The notes: generated by a model not told the origin, from the sequence alone. A DNA stretch of 37,452 nucleotides from an uncultured Verrucomicrobiota bacterium (GCA_913058185.1 CAJXQX010000036.1:1-37452), one strand, 5' to 3'; counted from the stretch's first letter, positions 7,853 through 16,193 are shown. A program made the numbers and translations.

Positions 7853-8593
7853 ATGGACGGATTCCTCATACTGAAGATCGGACTGATCGGATCATTACTG
7901 GGACTTGCCCAAACTCCTGCGGTCGAAACGCTCCCCAGCGAAGCCGAACTCTACACTGGAGACGAATACTCCGACGCATTCTCAAATCCATCCGACGATC
8001 CGGATCGGCCCAACGTGCTGTTGATTGGCGACTCGATTTCCATCGGTTACACCGTTGAGGTTCGCCAACTCCTATCCGGCCGCGCCGATGTTTTCCGCAT
8101 CCCTACCAACGGGCGCTACGCATCATATGGACTCGAGCATCTCGCCGAATGGTTGGGTCAAACAGAGTGGGATGTCATTCACTTCAACTGGGGTTTGTGG
8201 GACATATGCTACCGGCATCCAGAATCACCGAACCAAGGTCACCGCGACAAAGAGAACGGCACCCTCACCGCCCTGCCCGAGCAATACGAAGAAAGCCTCT
8301 CGGAAATTGTCTCGGTGCTAAAAAATATGGATGCCCAACTCATCTGGTGCGCGACCACCCCGGTGCCCGAATCCGAGTTCGGTCGATTCGTAGGAGATGA
8401 GATCACCTACAATAAAATCGCGGCTGATATCATGCGTAAAAATGACATTCGGATCAATGACCTGCATACCCATGCCCGCTCAAAGTTACCCGAGATTCAA
8501 AAAGCAAAAGGAGATGTGCACTTCACCACCGAGGGTTACGAATACTTAGCCATCCAAGTCGCTCGAAGTATTTCTCAAAGACTCGCGGAATAG
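7853..8593 (+). CDS. Secreted SGNH/GDSL hydrolase
   Basis: The frame is open from a TTG at 7814. I choose ATG 7853 because it starts a clean signal peptide (hydrophobic FLILKIGLIGSLLGLA). The product is 246 residues. Block I is IGDSISIG with nucleophile Ser61; a central block is VIHFNWGLWD (Gly/Asn oxyanion region); block V is DVHFTTEGY with His223. Such enzymes are usually carbohydrate esterases or acetylesterases. The same architecture and block spellings recur in the gene at 34223-35011, so the two are distant paralogues within one locus. There is no Shine-Dalgarno. It lies divergent to the C4-acid operon and convergent with the xylanase; the substrate is unknown, but an acetyl or acyl group on xylan or a sulfated glycan is the obvious candidate. 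Confidence 0.8.
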   Translation: MDGFLILKIGLIGSLLGLAQTPAVETLPSEAELYTGDEYSDAFSNPSDDPDRPNVLLIGDSISIGYTVEVRQLLSGRADVFRIPTNGRYASYGLEHLAEWLGQTEWDVIHFNWGLWDICYRHPESPNQGHRDKENGTLTALPEQYEESLSEIVSVLKNMDAQLIWCATTPVPESEFGRFVGDEITYNKIAADIMRKNDIRINDLHTHARSKLPEIQKAKGDVHFTTEGYEYLAIQVARSISQRLAE

Positions 8594-8931
8594 AAATCGG
8601 GAAACTGCGATCATTCGCGCCACCTCCGCCAGCCGGGAAACAGTAGTTCTCGTTTCAATCCCCTGCCCTGACTCTCCTAATCGTATCAGTCCGAGGGCCG
8701 ATCTCCTAAATTATCCCAAAAACAGAGCCTAGTCATTCGAATCTGAAGTCCGCGCTTGTCGCTCCTGGCACATGTTACGGAACCTGAATCGCGGAATGAA
8801 GGGAGCGAATAGATATGACCTCACCAGATAGCAAACCAGACTGCATTCTTTGAGCGACGGCTCGATGTGATGCTTGGTCGCAGCATGAGCCTCAGGGTCA
8901 GTCTCCAATGCAACCCGCAGAATCACGAAAT
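8594..8931. other. Non-coding spacer, 338 bp
   Basis: This convergent spacer lies between the SGNH hydrolase and the xylanase. It holds only a 65-codon minus-strand frame without recognisable composition or start signal, and no strong hairpin or repeat. I see nothing functional in it. Confidence 0.4.
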
Positions 8932-10071
8932 CTAGTCACCGATCATCAGTATCTCTTCGACCGCAGGTTTAGGCTTTTGGGACCGATCCCAGAGTAGCGG
9001 GTAATTCGTTCGATCGGGGATGGGGTAGCCGTTCTTCCAAGACATATCGTCGGTGACTCCCCAGAGCGTCACTCGGTCGATTTTCTCGCGACGATCGTAA
9101 AACAGGGAGAACAACTCGACGTAGCGCTGGGTAAACTGTGCTTCGATGTCGGACGGTAACCCGGCGGTATAGGGATCGAGATGGATCTTAAATTCCTCCA
9201 GCTGAAACTGTGGGTGCATCATGCCCTGCCCGATGATCTGCCCTTCCTTGGTCAGTGGAAGAACATCAACATCGAGCTCCGTGATCATGACTTTGACTCC
9301 CAGCGCCGAGAAGGCATCGATCGCCGCGGTGATGTATTCGTTCTTCGGGTAATGAAGCCCCCAGTGGCCTTGCATTCCAACCCCGTCAATTCGGATGCCT
9401 TCGCGCTGCAGCATCTTCACCAGTCGCACGATTCCGTCACGCTTCTCTGGGCGCCATGCGTTGAAATCATTGTAATACAATTCGGTATCGGGTGCATACT
9501 TCTCGGCAAAGCGAAAGGCATTCTTCACCAACGCATCGCCCCCACCGACCCCATTGACCCAGGTCGTGGGACGGTAGGAGCCGTCATTATCGATCACTTC
9601 ATTGACGACATCCCAAGCATGGACGCGGCCAGCATATCGACCCGCCACTTTTTCGATGTGAGCTCGCATGACTTCGATCTGTTCGACCGGAGAGTTCGAC
9701 TCACCCTGTTCGTTTTGGAAAAACCACTCCGGAGTTTGGTTATGCCAAACCAAGGTGTGCCCCACGATGAACATGCCATTAGCCTCACCAAACTCTACAA
9801 ACTGATCACCCGCTGCAAAATCGTAAACCCCGGGCTCCGGGCAGAGTGGACCCGCCTTCAGTTCATTCTCCACCGTAATGGTATTAAACTGCTCCAAAAC
9901 GATCCGCTGCGTCGCCCCGTCTCGGCCTGAGTCGATCGCGTTATTTGTAGCAGAGCCCACCAAAAATGCCCCGTCAAAGGCCGACTTAAAGGTGGCCGAA
10001 GGCGCGTCACTCGCCTGCAGCGCGACTGCGCTGCCAACTCCAAGCGCGAAGAGTATGTTGAAAGAGTTCAT
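8932..10071 (-). CDS. GH10 endo-1,4-beta-xylanase
   Basis: A retaining endo-xylanase that cuts beta-1,4-xylan; exported. The 379 residues contain a signal peptide (1-20) and a single GH10 TIM barrel. Diagnostic motifs are FNTITVENELK (62-72), GHTLVWHNQTPEW (104-116), acid/base Glu158 in WDVVNE, ND near 201, VGMQGHWG (231-238), nucleophile Glu265 in ITELDV and LWGVTDDMSW near the C terminus. All glycone-subsite residues expected for a working GH10 are present and no carbohydrate-binding module is attached. It is the only classical glycoside hydrolase in the window and links the locus to xylan or a xylose-containing sulfated glycan. Its upstream region carries a hairpin and two repeats. Confidence 0.95.
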   Translation of the reverse strand: MNSFNILFALGVGSAVALQASDAPSATFKSAFDGAFLVGSATNNAIDSGRDGATQRIVLEQFNTITVENELKAGPLCPEPGVYDFAAGDQFVEFGEANGMFIVGHTLVWHNQTPEWFFQNEQGESNSPVEQIEVMRAHIEKVAGRYAGRVHAWDVVNEVIDNDGSYRPTTWVNGVGGGDALVKNAFRFAEKYAPDTELYYNDFNAWRPEKRDGIVRLVKMLQREGIRIDGVGMQGHWGLHYPKNEYITAAIDAFSALGVKVMITELDVDVLPLTKEGQIIGQGMMHPQFQLEEFKIHLDPYTAGLPSDIEAQFTQRYVELFSLFYDRREKIDRVTLWGVTDDMSWKNGYPIPDRTNYPLLWDRSQKPKPAVEEILMIGD

Positions 10072-10230
10072 CTGAAATCAAAGGGGTAGGTCACTGCAGT
10101 TTTGGAAATGTCGCAGGATGCGACTTTTATCCCTCATTCATGCTGGATCACGGTTACCTTCGCGAGCCGCCGATTGGGTCTATCTATAGTCCACCTGGGT
10201 CGCTGCGCTCCAAGTTACAAGTAATCCTCC

Positions 10231-10250
10231 TCCGCCAAGGCTCCGGCGGA
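10231..10250. repeat. TCCGCC...GGCGGA hairpin repeat (copy 1)
   Basis: A perfect 6-bp stem TCCGCC/GGCGGA around AAGGCTCC. The core CGCCAAGGCT followed by GGCGGACA recurs at 33393-33420, also between genes. This is a second small dispersed palindromic family, distinct from the 63-bp one lying 26 bases further on. Confidence 0.5.
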
Positions 10251-10276
10251 CATGCAAGAACCAGCAACCGCTCAAC

Positions 10277-10339
10277 GGGGTCATGTCGCAAATAAGTTCT
10301 ACGCAGCGCAGCGTAGTAAACTTATTGCGACGTGACCCT
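10277..10339. repeat. 63-bp imperfect palindrome GGGGTCA...TGACCC (copy 2)
   Basis: Same length and order of blocks as 564-626: GGGGTCATGTCG, AAGTTCTACGCAGCG, AGTAAACTTAT, CGACGTGACCC. The differing bases lie mainly in loops or are partly compensated. The identical length and shared flanks make a mobile REP/MITE origin likely. Confidence 0.75.
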
Positions 10340-10453
10340 TTCCCGAAAACCGCACGACCTAATCCTCTTCGCTCGCGCTAACACGCTACGACTTGCCCCC
10401 CATGTCCGACGAAACCTTGGCGAAGTCGGATTTCAAGAATCGTCCGCCCATCC

Positions 10454-11338
10454 CTACTCGCTCGGCACCAATCGCTCCGACTCTGCCGGAATCGTCAGGG
10501 TTGGCAGCCCCTCCAGAAACCCCAATTCGTTTAAAAACTCATCCGCCGCGATCAGCGTCAGGTCCTTCCAAGGTTGTTGATTGAAAAATCCATGACCCGC
10601 TCCGGGCGCAAGCTGATGATCGATGGAGTCAACGTCCATTGACTCGAGTTTTTGCTGCACGGCGTTCCAGCCTGGACTCCATTTTTCATCTTCGGTGCCA
10701 AAGAACACGATCACGGGTGGCATGTCGGCGTCGAGGTGTTGCAGCATGTCCACCTCTGGGTCGCTTTGGTCGGCGGAAATAAACGCCGGATTGAACAACA
10801 CGTAAGCCGCCACCGAGGTGTCGACGTTAGTCGGATCACCGGGATCGTTCAGTCCCGGATTGTGCGTAGCCAACATGCTCACATGTCCCCCGGCCGATCC
10901 ACCACCCGCAATCAATCGATCAGGATCCAAACCCAACACTTCCGCATTCGATTTCATCCATCGTATCGCACTCTTGGCATCCGTAATACACACCCGCTTC
11001 CGCGAGCCTTCACCGGTGTATTCTTTGCTTTTGACTAAAGTATAATTTGAGGTCGCCGCGACCAAACCCCGACTGGCGAAATATTGACACTGGTATTGAA
11101 ACGCCGCCAACGAACCATTGCCCCAAGCTCCACCGTGAAAGAGAATAATCCCGGGATATTTGCGCTTTGCCGGATCCCATCCCTCCGGGAAATAGATCTC
11201 CATCTCGAGCGGTTTCCCATCGATCTCTTTGTAGACAAAACGCTTCCCCGGAACCGGACTCGTTTCGATCTCATTATCTTCGCCCATCAGCGGCGACAGA
11301 AAAGACAAGAGTATCAATGGGGCTAGAAATCGTCGCAT
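10454..11338 (-). CDS. Secreted alpha/beta hydrolase, BD-FAE-like esterase
   Basis: This 294-residue protein has a signal peptide (1-19) and the hormone-sensitive-lipase/BD-FAE type fold. The oxyanion motif is HGGAWGNGS (68-76), the nucleophile Ser148 lies in GGGSAGGH, the acid is Asp217 (FFGTEDEKW) and the catalytic His249 lies in GAGHGFFN. Proteins of this group in glycan loci remove feruloyl or acetyl esters from xylan side chains, and the neighbouring GH10 xylanase supports such a role; the exact ester is inference. The segment ITDAKSAIRWMKSNAEVLGLDP is the usual helix before the elbow. Sulfatase 1 lies 48 bases upstream on the same strand, so the two may be co-transcribed. Confidence 0.85.
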   Translation of the reverse strand: MRRFLAPLILLSFLSPLMGEDNEIETSPVPGKRFVYKEIDGKPLEMEIYFPEGWDPAKRKYPGIILFHGGAWGNGSLAAFQYQCQYFASRGLVAATSNYTLVKSKEYTGEGSRKRVCITDAKSAIRWMKSNAEVLGLDPDRLIAGGGSAGGHVSMLATHNPGLNDPGDPTNVDTSVAAYVLFNPAFISADQSDPEVDMLQHLDADMPPVIVFFGTEDEKWSPGWNAVQQKLESMDVDSIDHQLAPGAGHGFFNQQPWKDLTLIAADEFLNELGFLEGLPTLTIPAESERLVPSE

Positions 11339-11386
11339 ACCTCACCCTAGAACCATGTGACGGGCACACAAGTATTTGAACCCAAA

Positions 11387-12775
11387 TCACCAGACATTCA
11401 CCCCGGCATCAAATTCCAGCATGCGCCGGCGCAGTTTTTCAGCGAGCACGGGATACTTCTCGATCACGTTGTGTTTCTCTCCGATGTCGTCGCGCAGGTT
11501 GTAGAGCTTGGGCACTTCGACTTCGGGCCGAGCTCTGGGATGATCGCCCCACGTTTGATACTTCCACCCACCAACCCGGATACCATTGATGGTTCCGGAG
11601 TTAGCGGCGTAGTAGAAAATCTCGTGGCGGGGAGACTGGGCTGAACGGCCCTCAATTAAGTCCTTCAGGCTGAAACCATCGTAGATCCGATCCTCGGGTA
11701 GATCAGCGCCAACCCAATGCGCGATGGTCGGTAGCAGATCCAGAGTGGACGCAATCTCATCACTCTCGCCGCCCGCCGCGATCGTGCCGGGAGCCCACAG
11801 CACCGCCGGCACGCGCAGGCCGCCTTCGAAGGTGGTGAACTTACCGCCTTTCATCGGACCGGCGGAGCCCTCTGGGATCGGCCCATTGTCCGATAGAAAC
11901 ATCACGAACGTATCTTCCGATAGACCGTGCTCGTGCAGCGCATTCAAGACTTCGCCTACGCTCCAATCGATCTGTTGCACGATATCGCCAAAGATCCCCG
12001 CCTCACTCTTACCCGCATACTCCTCTTCGATGTGATGCGGCTTATGCGGCATGGTGTGCGGCATATAGAGAAAGAACGGCTCCTCCTTGTGCTCCGCGAT
12101 AAACTCAACGGCTTTCTCAGTGTAGCGTCGGGTCAAAGTCTTCTGGTCCACCGGATACTCAATGATCATATTATCTTCCAGCAGCGGGACCCGATTACGC
12201 AGCTCTCGATAATGTTGGAGGTAGCGGGCCCGGTCGCTCTGCATCTGCTCCGGCGTGTATCCCTCGTTGAGTTGCACAACAGGCGAGATATCGAACTCCG
12301 CCGAAATCGACATATCGTTGCTGTAGGGAACGCCATAATAAGAATCGAAACCCTGATTCATAGGCATGAACTGCGCTTGATGCCCCAGGTGCCACTTGCC
12401 CACGATGCCCGTGGCATAGCCCTGCCTCTTCAGCAATTCAGCGATGGTGAGTTCCGCCGGCGGCAGGCCCGTAGTTGAGCGGGGAAACAAGACCCCCGGG
12501 ACGCCCACCCGGACCGGCATGCGGCCCGTGAGTAGGGCAGCCCGCGACGGAGAGCATACCGAGGAAGCCACATAGAAACTCGTCATGCGCAGCCCCTCGC
12601 TTGCCATGCGGTCGATGTGCGGCGTGGCAATGATCTCGGAACCAAAACAACTCAAGTCGCCCCACCCCTGATCATCGGTCATGATGATGATGAAATTTTT
12701 AGGGGCCGCAAACGCACCGTTGCCGAAACAAATCACTCCAAGGAACAGAATGATTCTTAGTAATTCTCGTGTCAT
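11387..12775 (-). CDS. Sulfatase 1 (type I, FGly-dependent)
   Basis: Hydrolyses sulfate esters; periplasmic or secreted. ATG 12775 is preferred over 12835 because it begins a signal peptide (RIILFLGVICFGNGAFA). The product is 462 residues. Metal-binding Asp34-Asp35 (MTDDQGWGD), the formylglycine site Cys74 in VCSPSRAALLTG (canonical CxPSR), GKWHLGH and the second metal site SDNG (FLSDNGPIPEGS) are all present. The C-terminal subdomain keeps the LYNLRDDIGEKHNV block typical of sulfatases acting on sugars. Similarity is to the arylsulfatase A / GALNS side of the family. A good promoter-like pair lies 90 bases upstream. The frameshifted esterase gene follows on the same strand upstream. Confidence 0.93.
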   Translation of the reverse strand: MTRELLRIILFLGVICFGNGAFAAPKNFIIIMTDDQGWGDLSCFGSEIIATPHIDRMASEGLRMTSFYVASSVCSPSRAALLTGRMPVRVGVPGVLFPRSTTGLPPAELTIAELLKRQGYATGIVGKWHLGHQAQFMPMNQGFDSYYGVPYSNDMSISAEFDISPVVQLNEGYTPEQMQSDRARYLQHYRELRNRVPLLEDNMIIEYPVDQKTLTRRYTEKAVEFIAEHKEEPFFLYMPHTMPHKPHHIEEEYAGKSEAGIFGDIVQQIDWSVGEVLNALHEHGLSEDTFVMFLSDNGPIPEGSAGPMKGGKFTTFEGGLRVPAVLWAPGTIAAGGESDEIASTLDLLPTIAHWVGADLPEDRIYDGFSLKDLIEGRSAQSPRHEIFYYAANSGTINGIRVGGWKYQTWGDHPRARPEVEVPKLYNLRDDIGEKHNVIEKYPVLAEKLRRRMLEFDAGVNVW

Positions 12776-12864
12776 AAGTTTCAAATCATCCACTAAACTG
12801 CCGAATTTACTACCCAACAAAGTCGCAAAGAGCATTTGGCAGGGTCTTTACTTAACGGGAGTAA

Positions 12865-12893
12865 ATTATATATCTTCGATACTGTATTATTAA
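12865..12893 (-). promoter_or_regulatory. Candidate sigma70-type promoter of sulfatase 1
   Basis: On the minus strand, TTAATA (12893-12888) and a consensus TATAAT (12870-12865) are 17 bases apart in an unusually AT-rich stretch. The -10 end is 90 bases from the chosen start. This is consensus matching by eye. Confidence 0.45.
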
Positions 12894-12919
12894 ATCAAAT
12901 ACAGATTTTAAGCAAAAAA

Positions 12920-13754
12920 TCAGTTTCCTTGGAGAAGAAACTTTACCGATTCGGGGATCCACCCACTGGTCCAACTGTGGCGGCGAGGGGGTTCAAAGAG
13001 ATATCGATGAGGCAGCTCGTTTTCGATCATCAATTGATGAAGTTTTGCCCCTCCGGCAGCGCGCACTCCGGCTGGAACGTAGTAGAAAATTCTGGCATTT
13101 GGCCCCAGTTTGGAACCATGCGATTTCACCAAATTCGATAAACGATAATGAGCGAAGTTCTCTGCGCTGCCCCAAAACTGCATCATCCGCTCAGTTCGAT
13201 CCGCTTCTTCAATCGGTCCCAGGTCCACCCGAATTCCCGTATCCCAAGCCGCTGCTTTGCCAAACGTATCCGGATGCCGGAGAAGAAGCGATAGTGCCCC
13301 CCCAGCCTGATTTACTGAATCCGAGTAATAATTTCCCCGCTGCATCGGTCCGCACCGGGTAATTCGCCTCCACAAACGGGATGATCGTTTTCAGGAGATG
13401 GCTTTCATCCTGACGTTCCGAATCCGAAGCGTGATCGTTATACCACGGCATTTCAGAGAAGGCCGGGGCGATGCAGATCACATCGTAGCGATTGGGTATA
13501 TCCAGATCCCAAATTTCCTGCAGTCCTTGGCCATGCCGCTCATCACTCTCCTCTCTTACTGGTAACACATACAGCGTTCGATAGAGCCGTCCTTCAACGA
13601 TCTGATCAGGCGACAACACCCGAAGTGTCGTTTCACTGGCCTGATAAGGGGACGAAATCCGATGTTCGATAATCTCTGAGGGCATCTCTCCGAATCCCAT
13701 ACTCCCGCCCACGGCCAGGAAAGAAATCGCACGGAATGGAGAAAGGAAATTCAT
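12920..13754 (-). pseudogene. Secreted esterase-like hydrolase, one-base frameshift
   Basis: Two overlapping minus-strand frames together make one protein. The first, from ATG 13754 with a signal peptide, runs to GFSKSGWGG. The other frame continues as ALSLLLRHPDTFGK to the stop at 12920. Dropping one G from the run of seven (13297-13303) joins them into a continuous 277-residue alpha/beta hydrolase with GFSKSGWGA as nucleophile elbow (Ser147 likely), a WDTG acid region and RRHSW near the C terminus as the catalytic His. Reading straight through instead gives a truncated 181-residue product. The break in a homopolymer suggests a sequencing or assembly error, a recent mutation or slippage-controlled expression. 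The intact remainder argues against old decay. Confidence 0.8.
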
Positions 13755-13843
13755 GGAAAACTCAGATGGGATGGGAAGACGAAAGCCTACCCCGGCCCGA
13801 GGAGATACCAAACCCTTTTCGCGCACTCCTCATAAGAAGAAAT

Positions 13844-13873
13844 TTGACACTTTAACGTTTTAACGTTTTAGTG
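13844..13873 (+). promoter_or_regulatory. Toxin-antitoxin promoter with overlapping palindromic operator
   Basis: A consensus -35 TTGACA (13844-13849), a 17-base spacer and a -10-like TTTAGT (13867-13872) precede the antitoxin ATG at 13879. The spacer is filled by a 26-bp palindrome (13848-13873): CACT-TT-AACGTT-TT-AACGTT-TT-AGTG. Two identical AACGTT half-sites spaced by 8 bp fit a ribbon-helix-helix antitoxin binding as cooperating dimers and blocking the promoter. With transcription starting about 7 bases after the -10, the mRNA would be leaderless. Confidence 0.75.
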
Positions 13874-13878
13874 CTTAC

Positions 13879-14100
13879 ATGAAACGAGCGACGGTTTATT
13901 TCGAAGAAGATCTCCATCGGGCACTCAAAATGAAGTCCGCTGAGATATCATCTCCTGTATCGGACCTGGTGAATGATGCGGTAAGATCGGCACTGCTAAA
14001 AGACGCTGAAGATCTGGAAGCATTTAAAGAACGAGAGCATGAGCCTGTAATCGATTTCGAAGCTTTCGTCGCATCCCTGAAAAAAGATGGTAAGCTATAA
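13879..14100 (+). CDS. Antitoxin, ribbon-helix-helix family
   Basis: This 73-residue protein is the first gene of a two-gene type II toxin-antitoxin operon. The N-terminal KRATVYFEEDLHRALKMKSA segment has the beta strand and helix A of a MetJ/Arc/CopG fold, and SSPVSDLVNDAVRSAL supplies helix B. The acidic C-terminal tail (about 45-73) would wrap and neutralise the toxin. It probably also represses its own operon through the AACGTT operator directly upstream. No Shine-Dalgarno lies before ATG 13879, and the promoter position predicts a leaderless transcript. The gene overlaps the toxin gene by 14 bases, the usual coupled arrangement. Confidence 0.85.
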   Translation: MKRATVYFEEDLHRALKMKSAEISSPVSDLVNDAVRSALLKDAEDLEAFKEREHEPVIDFEAFVASLKKDGKL

Positions 14101-14347
14101 AATCGTCATCAAAAAATCGGCGGCGAAAGAAATCGAACGGATCGAAAAGAAGGGCCGAGTTCGTATTATTGAGAAGATTCGAAGCCTAGCGACAGACCCT
14201 CGGCCATCAGGCAGCAAGAAATTATCCGGACAAGAGAAATTCCGAGTCAGGCAAGGGAACTACCGAATCCTCTACCAGATAATCGATGACGAATTAATCG
14301 TATCCGTTGTCAGAGTTGGACACCGTCGGGAAGTCTACAAAAACTGA
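14087..14347 (+). CDS. Toxin, RelE/ParE superfamily
   Basis: This basic 86-residue protein has the RelE fold pattern: an N-terminal strand MVSYKIVIKKSAAKEIERI, two helices, and the signature strand block RVRQGNYRILYQIIDDELIVSVVRVGHRREVY near the C terminus (residues about 53-84). RelE-like members cleave ribosome-bound mRNA and ParE-like ones poison gyrase. The RxGxYRxxY and GHRxxVY features are closer to RelE, where Arg and Tyr residues act in mRNA cleavage, so an mRNA interferase is favoured but not proven. It overlaps the antitoxin gene by 14 bases and is followed by a terminator-like hairpin. No sign of degeneration. Confidence 0.88.
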   Translation: MVSYKIVIKKSAAKEIERIEKKGRVRIIEKIRSLATDPRPSGSKKLSGQEKFRVRQGNYRILYQIIDDELIVSVVRVGHRREVYKN

Positions 14348-14356
14348 TGAAGACGC

Positions 14357-14381
14357 CAGTAAGGGCTACCCCTTACTGTTT
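14357..14381 (+). terminator. Rho-independent terminator of the toxin-antitoxin operon
   Basis: CAGTAAGGG (14357-14365), a 4-base CTAC loop and CCCTTACTG (14370-14378) form a perfect 9-bp stem followed by TTT, 10 bases after the toxin stop codon. The U-tract is short. Confidence 0.65.
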
Positions 14382-14592
14382 CGGTGCCATCAGAGGTGCT
14401 AGTTTTGCAGTTTGTGTTCGATACCGTTGCTCAGAGAAAATCCTAAAAAGGGTCAATCCAACTGTTTGATATAGGCTGGACGTCAAATTCGGCACAGAAA
14501 CCTGAGGCTCCCTAAGTTGGTTAAATGCTGTTAGGGACTTCACCGTTTACGCTGGGGGCGTAGCGCACTTGGATTGGGTTATCCCCTATCCC

Positions 14593-15201
14593 ATGACTGC
14601 ACTTCGATGTTCACTTTTCATCGGCATTCTTGCCGCTTTGGTCAGTTGTCTTTCGGCTAAGCCGGTTGCCGTAACCCTCGAGACCCCAGTGGGTATCATC
14701 GAGATTGAGGTGCTGATTGATCAGGCACCCATTTCCGGAGCAGGCTTCCTCGCCCACGTGGATACCGGACTACTCAACGACGGGGGATTCTACCGGACCG
14801 TCTATCCTAAGAACGACAATGGCTCGCCCAAGATCAGCGTTATCCAAGGCGGTCTACTGCCAGACACCGAAGGACTAACACCCATCGAGCATGAAACCAC
14901 CGAACAAACCGGCATCCTTCACCGCGATGGGGTAATTTCACTGGCTCGCAGCGAAGTGGGTTCTGCGACCGGTGGCACGTTCTTCATCTGCATCGGTGAT
15001 CAACCCTCCCTCGATATGGGCGGAGGCCGCGCCGTATCCGGAGACGGACAAGGCTTCGCCGCATTTGGACGGGTGACCAAGGGAATGGATATCGTGCTTA
15101 AAATTCATCGCACCAAAACCAATTCCGACAGCGAAGACGCCTACACTGCCGGACAACTCATTGCTCCTCCCGTCCGTATTCTCAGAGCGTATCGGCAATA
15201 G
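14593..15201 (+). CDS. Exported cyclophilin-type peptidyl-prolyl isomerase
   Basis: Catalyses cis-trans isomerisation of Xaa-Pro bonds in folding proteins. The frame extends back to TTG 14569; ATG 14593 is preferred because it begins a signal sequence, ending in LVSC (residues 16-19), which fits a lipobox, so the mature protein may be lipid-anchored at Cys19. The cyclophilin core follows: FYRTV (catalytic Arg), VIQGG, GVISLARSEVGSATGGTFFICIGDQPSLD (split as GVISLAR, GGTFFICIG, QPSLD) and FGRVTKGMDIV. Length is 202 residues, the single-domain size with a short extra C-terminal tail. It has no clear operon partner. An envelope foldase would suit a region exporting many large enzymes, though cyclophilins of this type are general housekeeping proteins. 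Confidence 0.88.
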   Translation: MTALRCSLFIGILAALVSCLSAKPVAVTLETPVGIIEIEVLIDQAPISGAGFLAHVDTGLLNDGGFYRTVYPKNDNGSPKISVIQGGLLPDTEGLTPIEHETTEQTGILHRDGVISLARSEVGSATGGTFFICIGDQPSLDMGGGRAVSGDGQGFAAFGRVTKGMDIVLKIHRTKTNSDSEDAYTAGQLIAPPVRILRAYRQ

Positions 15202-15222
15202 CACGCAGCAGACACAACTCCT

Positions 15223-15993
15223 TTATTTGAGCCGTTCAATCATTTCATCCGCTCGGTCCAAATTCACCATGTCCGCGGCCGAATCGATGATTTCTTGATA
15301 CTTCGTTTCGAAACCTTCCCCCAGCGCGTGCGCCATAAGTCTCAGGTCATGCTCTCGACAAAAAGCGATGAACTCCGGCGTCAGATGCTCAAGCCGGTAT
15401 TCGATGATTTGCGGGTTGTAATCCATCACGCGACGAAGTCCCGCCACATCAACGGCGTTCATTTTCAAGGGAATATGCCGATCGAGCGCCCGCAGTTCCC
15501 GAGCCTGCTCGTCCTTAGAAAACCAAAAGAAACAGTCCCGGGCAAAGCCGGCCTCGTGCACCAGCGCAAGGAGTTCGGCGAGATCCGCGGCTTTCACATC
15601 GAAGTAGATCTTAACCTTCCCTTTGAACTGCCGCAGATAGGGCTTTAGCCGAGGGACTCTCTGATCCGCAAACTCGGATCCAAACCAACTGCCGGCGTCC
15701 AACTGTTCGATATACTCCGAACTGCGTTCCTTGATTTCGCCGCTGCCATTGGTCGTTCGATCGAGGGTCTTGTCGTGCAGAATATACATAACACCGTCCT
15801 TACTCGTGCGGACATCAATTTCCACGTAGTCCACCCCGAGATCCACGCATTTCTGAGTAGCTGCGATCGTATTTTCGGGAGCCAAATGATTCGCCCCGCG
15901 ATGGGCGACGATGAGGAGCTCTTTGGCTTCGAGCGAACTCGCCAGCAAAAATGCCAATACCAAGAAAGGAGCGATCCTGAGATTAAGAGCCAT
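15223..15993 (-). CDS. Exported glycerophosphodiester phosphodiesterase
   Basis: Hydrolyses glycerophosphodiesters to glycerol-3-phosphate and an alcohol. The 256 residues comprise a signal peptide (1-23) and one GDPD TIM barrel. Catalytic and metal residues are visible: His31-Arg32 (AHRGANHLAPENT), Glu40, Asn41, Glu58 and Asp60 (VEIDVR) and His73-Asp74 (LHDKTLDRTT). The GSWFG small-insertion block and a Lys in FDVKA (near 132-136) complete the family pattern. It converges on the cyclophilin gene with 21 bases between stops. A role in phosphate or glycerol scavenging is the default; its presence beside glycan genes does not by itself change that. Confidence 0.92.
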   Translation of the reverse strand: MALNLRIAPFLVLAFLLASSLEAKELLIVAHRGANHLAPENTIAATQKCVDLGVDYVEIDVRTSKDGVMYILHDKTLDRTTNGSGEIKERSSEYIEQLDAGSWFGSEFADQRVPRLKPYLRQFKGKVKIYFDVKAADLAELLALVHEAGFARDCFFWFSKDEQARELRALDRHIPLKMNAVDVAGLRRVMDYNPQIIEYRLEHLTPEFIAFCREHDLRLMAHALGEGFETKYQEIIDSAADMVNLDRADEMIERLK

Positions 15994-16193
15994 AAGTGAA
16001 CTAGAGCCTACTTAACCTCCCAATGGCACCTAAAATACCGGGGATTCAGAGGGGAATCTGAAGCTCCCGATTGAGGCTGCCGATTATATCCAATACCGAC
16101 TCTTTTGTAGTTAGTCTTGGATACTTATTCCGTAAGTCTCTATATTCCTATGTGCCCCTAACCGCTCTCAATCGAGCGTTAGCATCGAATCTC

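Larger units (their letters stand above)
10072..10453. other. 382-bp spacer with hairpin and two repeat elements
   Basis: This spacer lies upstream of the xylanase (minus strand) and downstream of the esterase. It contains a short perfect hairpin GTCGCA-GGA-TGCGAC followed by TTTT at 10110-10128, 39 bases upstream of the xylanase start, and the two repeats listed separately at 10231-10250 and 10277-10339. No gene is supported. The hairpin could act as a plus-strand terminator or as an operator for the xylanase gene. Confidence 0.45.

Noticed and set aside
8729-8926. 65-codon minus-strand frame in the spacer by the xylanase
   Set aside because: No start context, no family pattern and random-looking composition.
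13879-14347. Possible restriction or phage-defence island around the toxin-antitoxin pair
   Set aside because: Only the two-gene module is present; its neighbours are an esterase remnant and a cyclophilin, with no defence genes or integrase.
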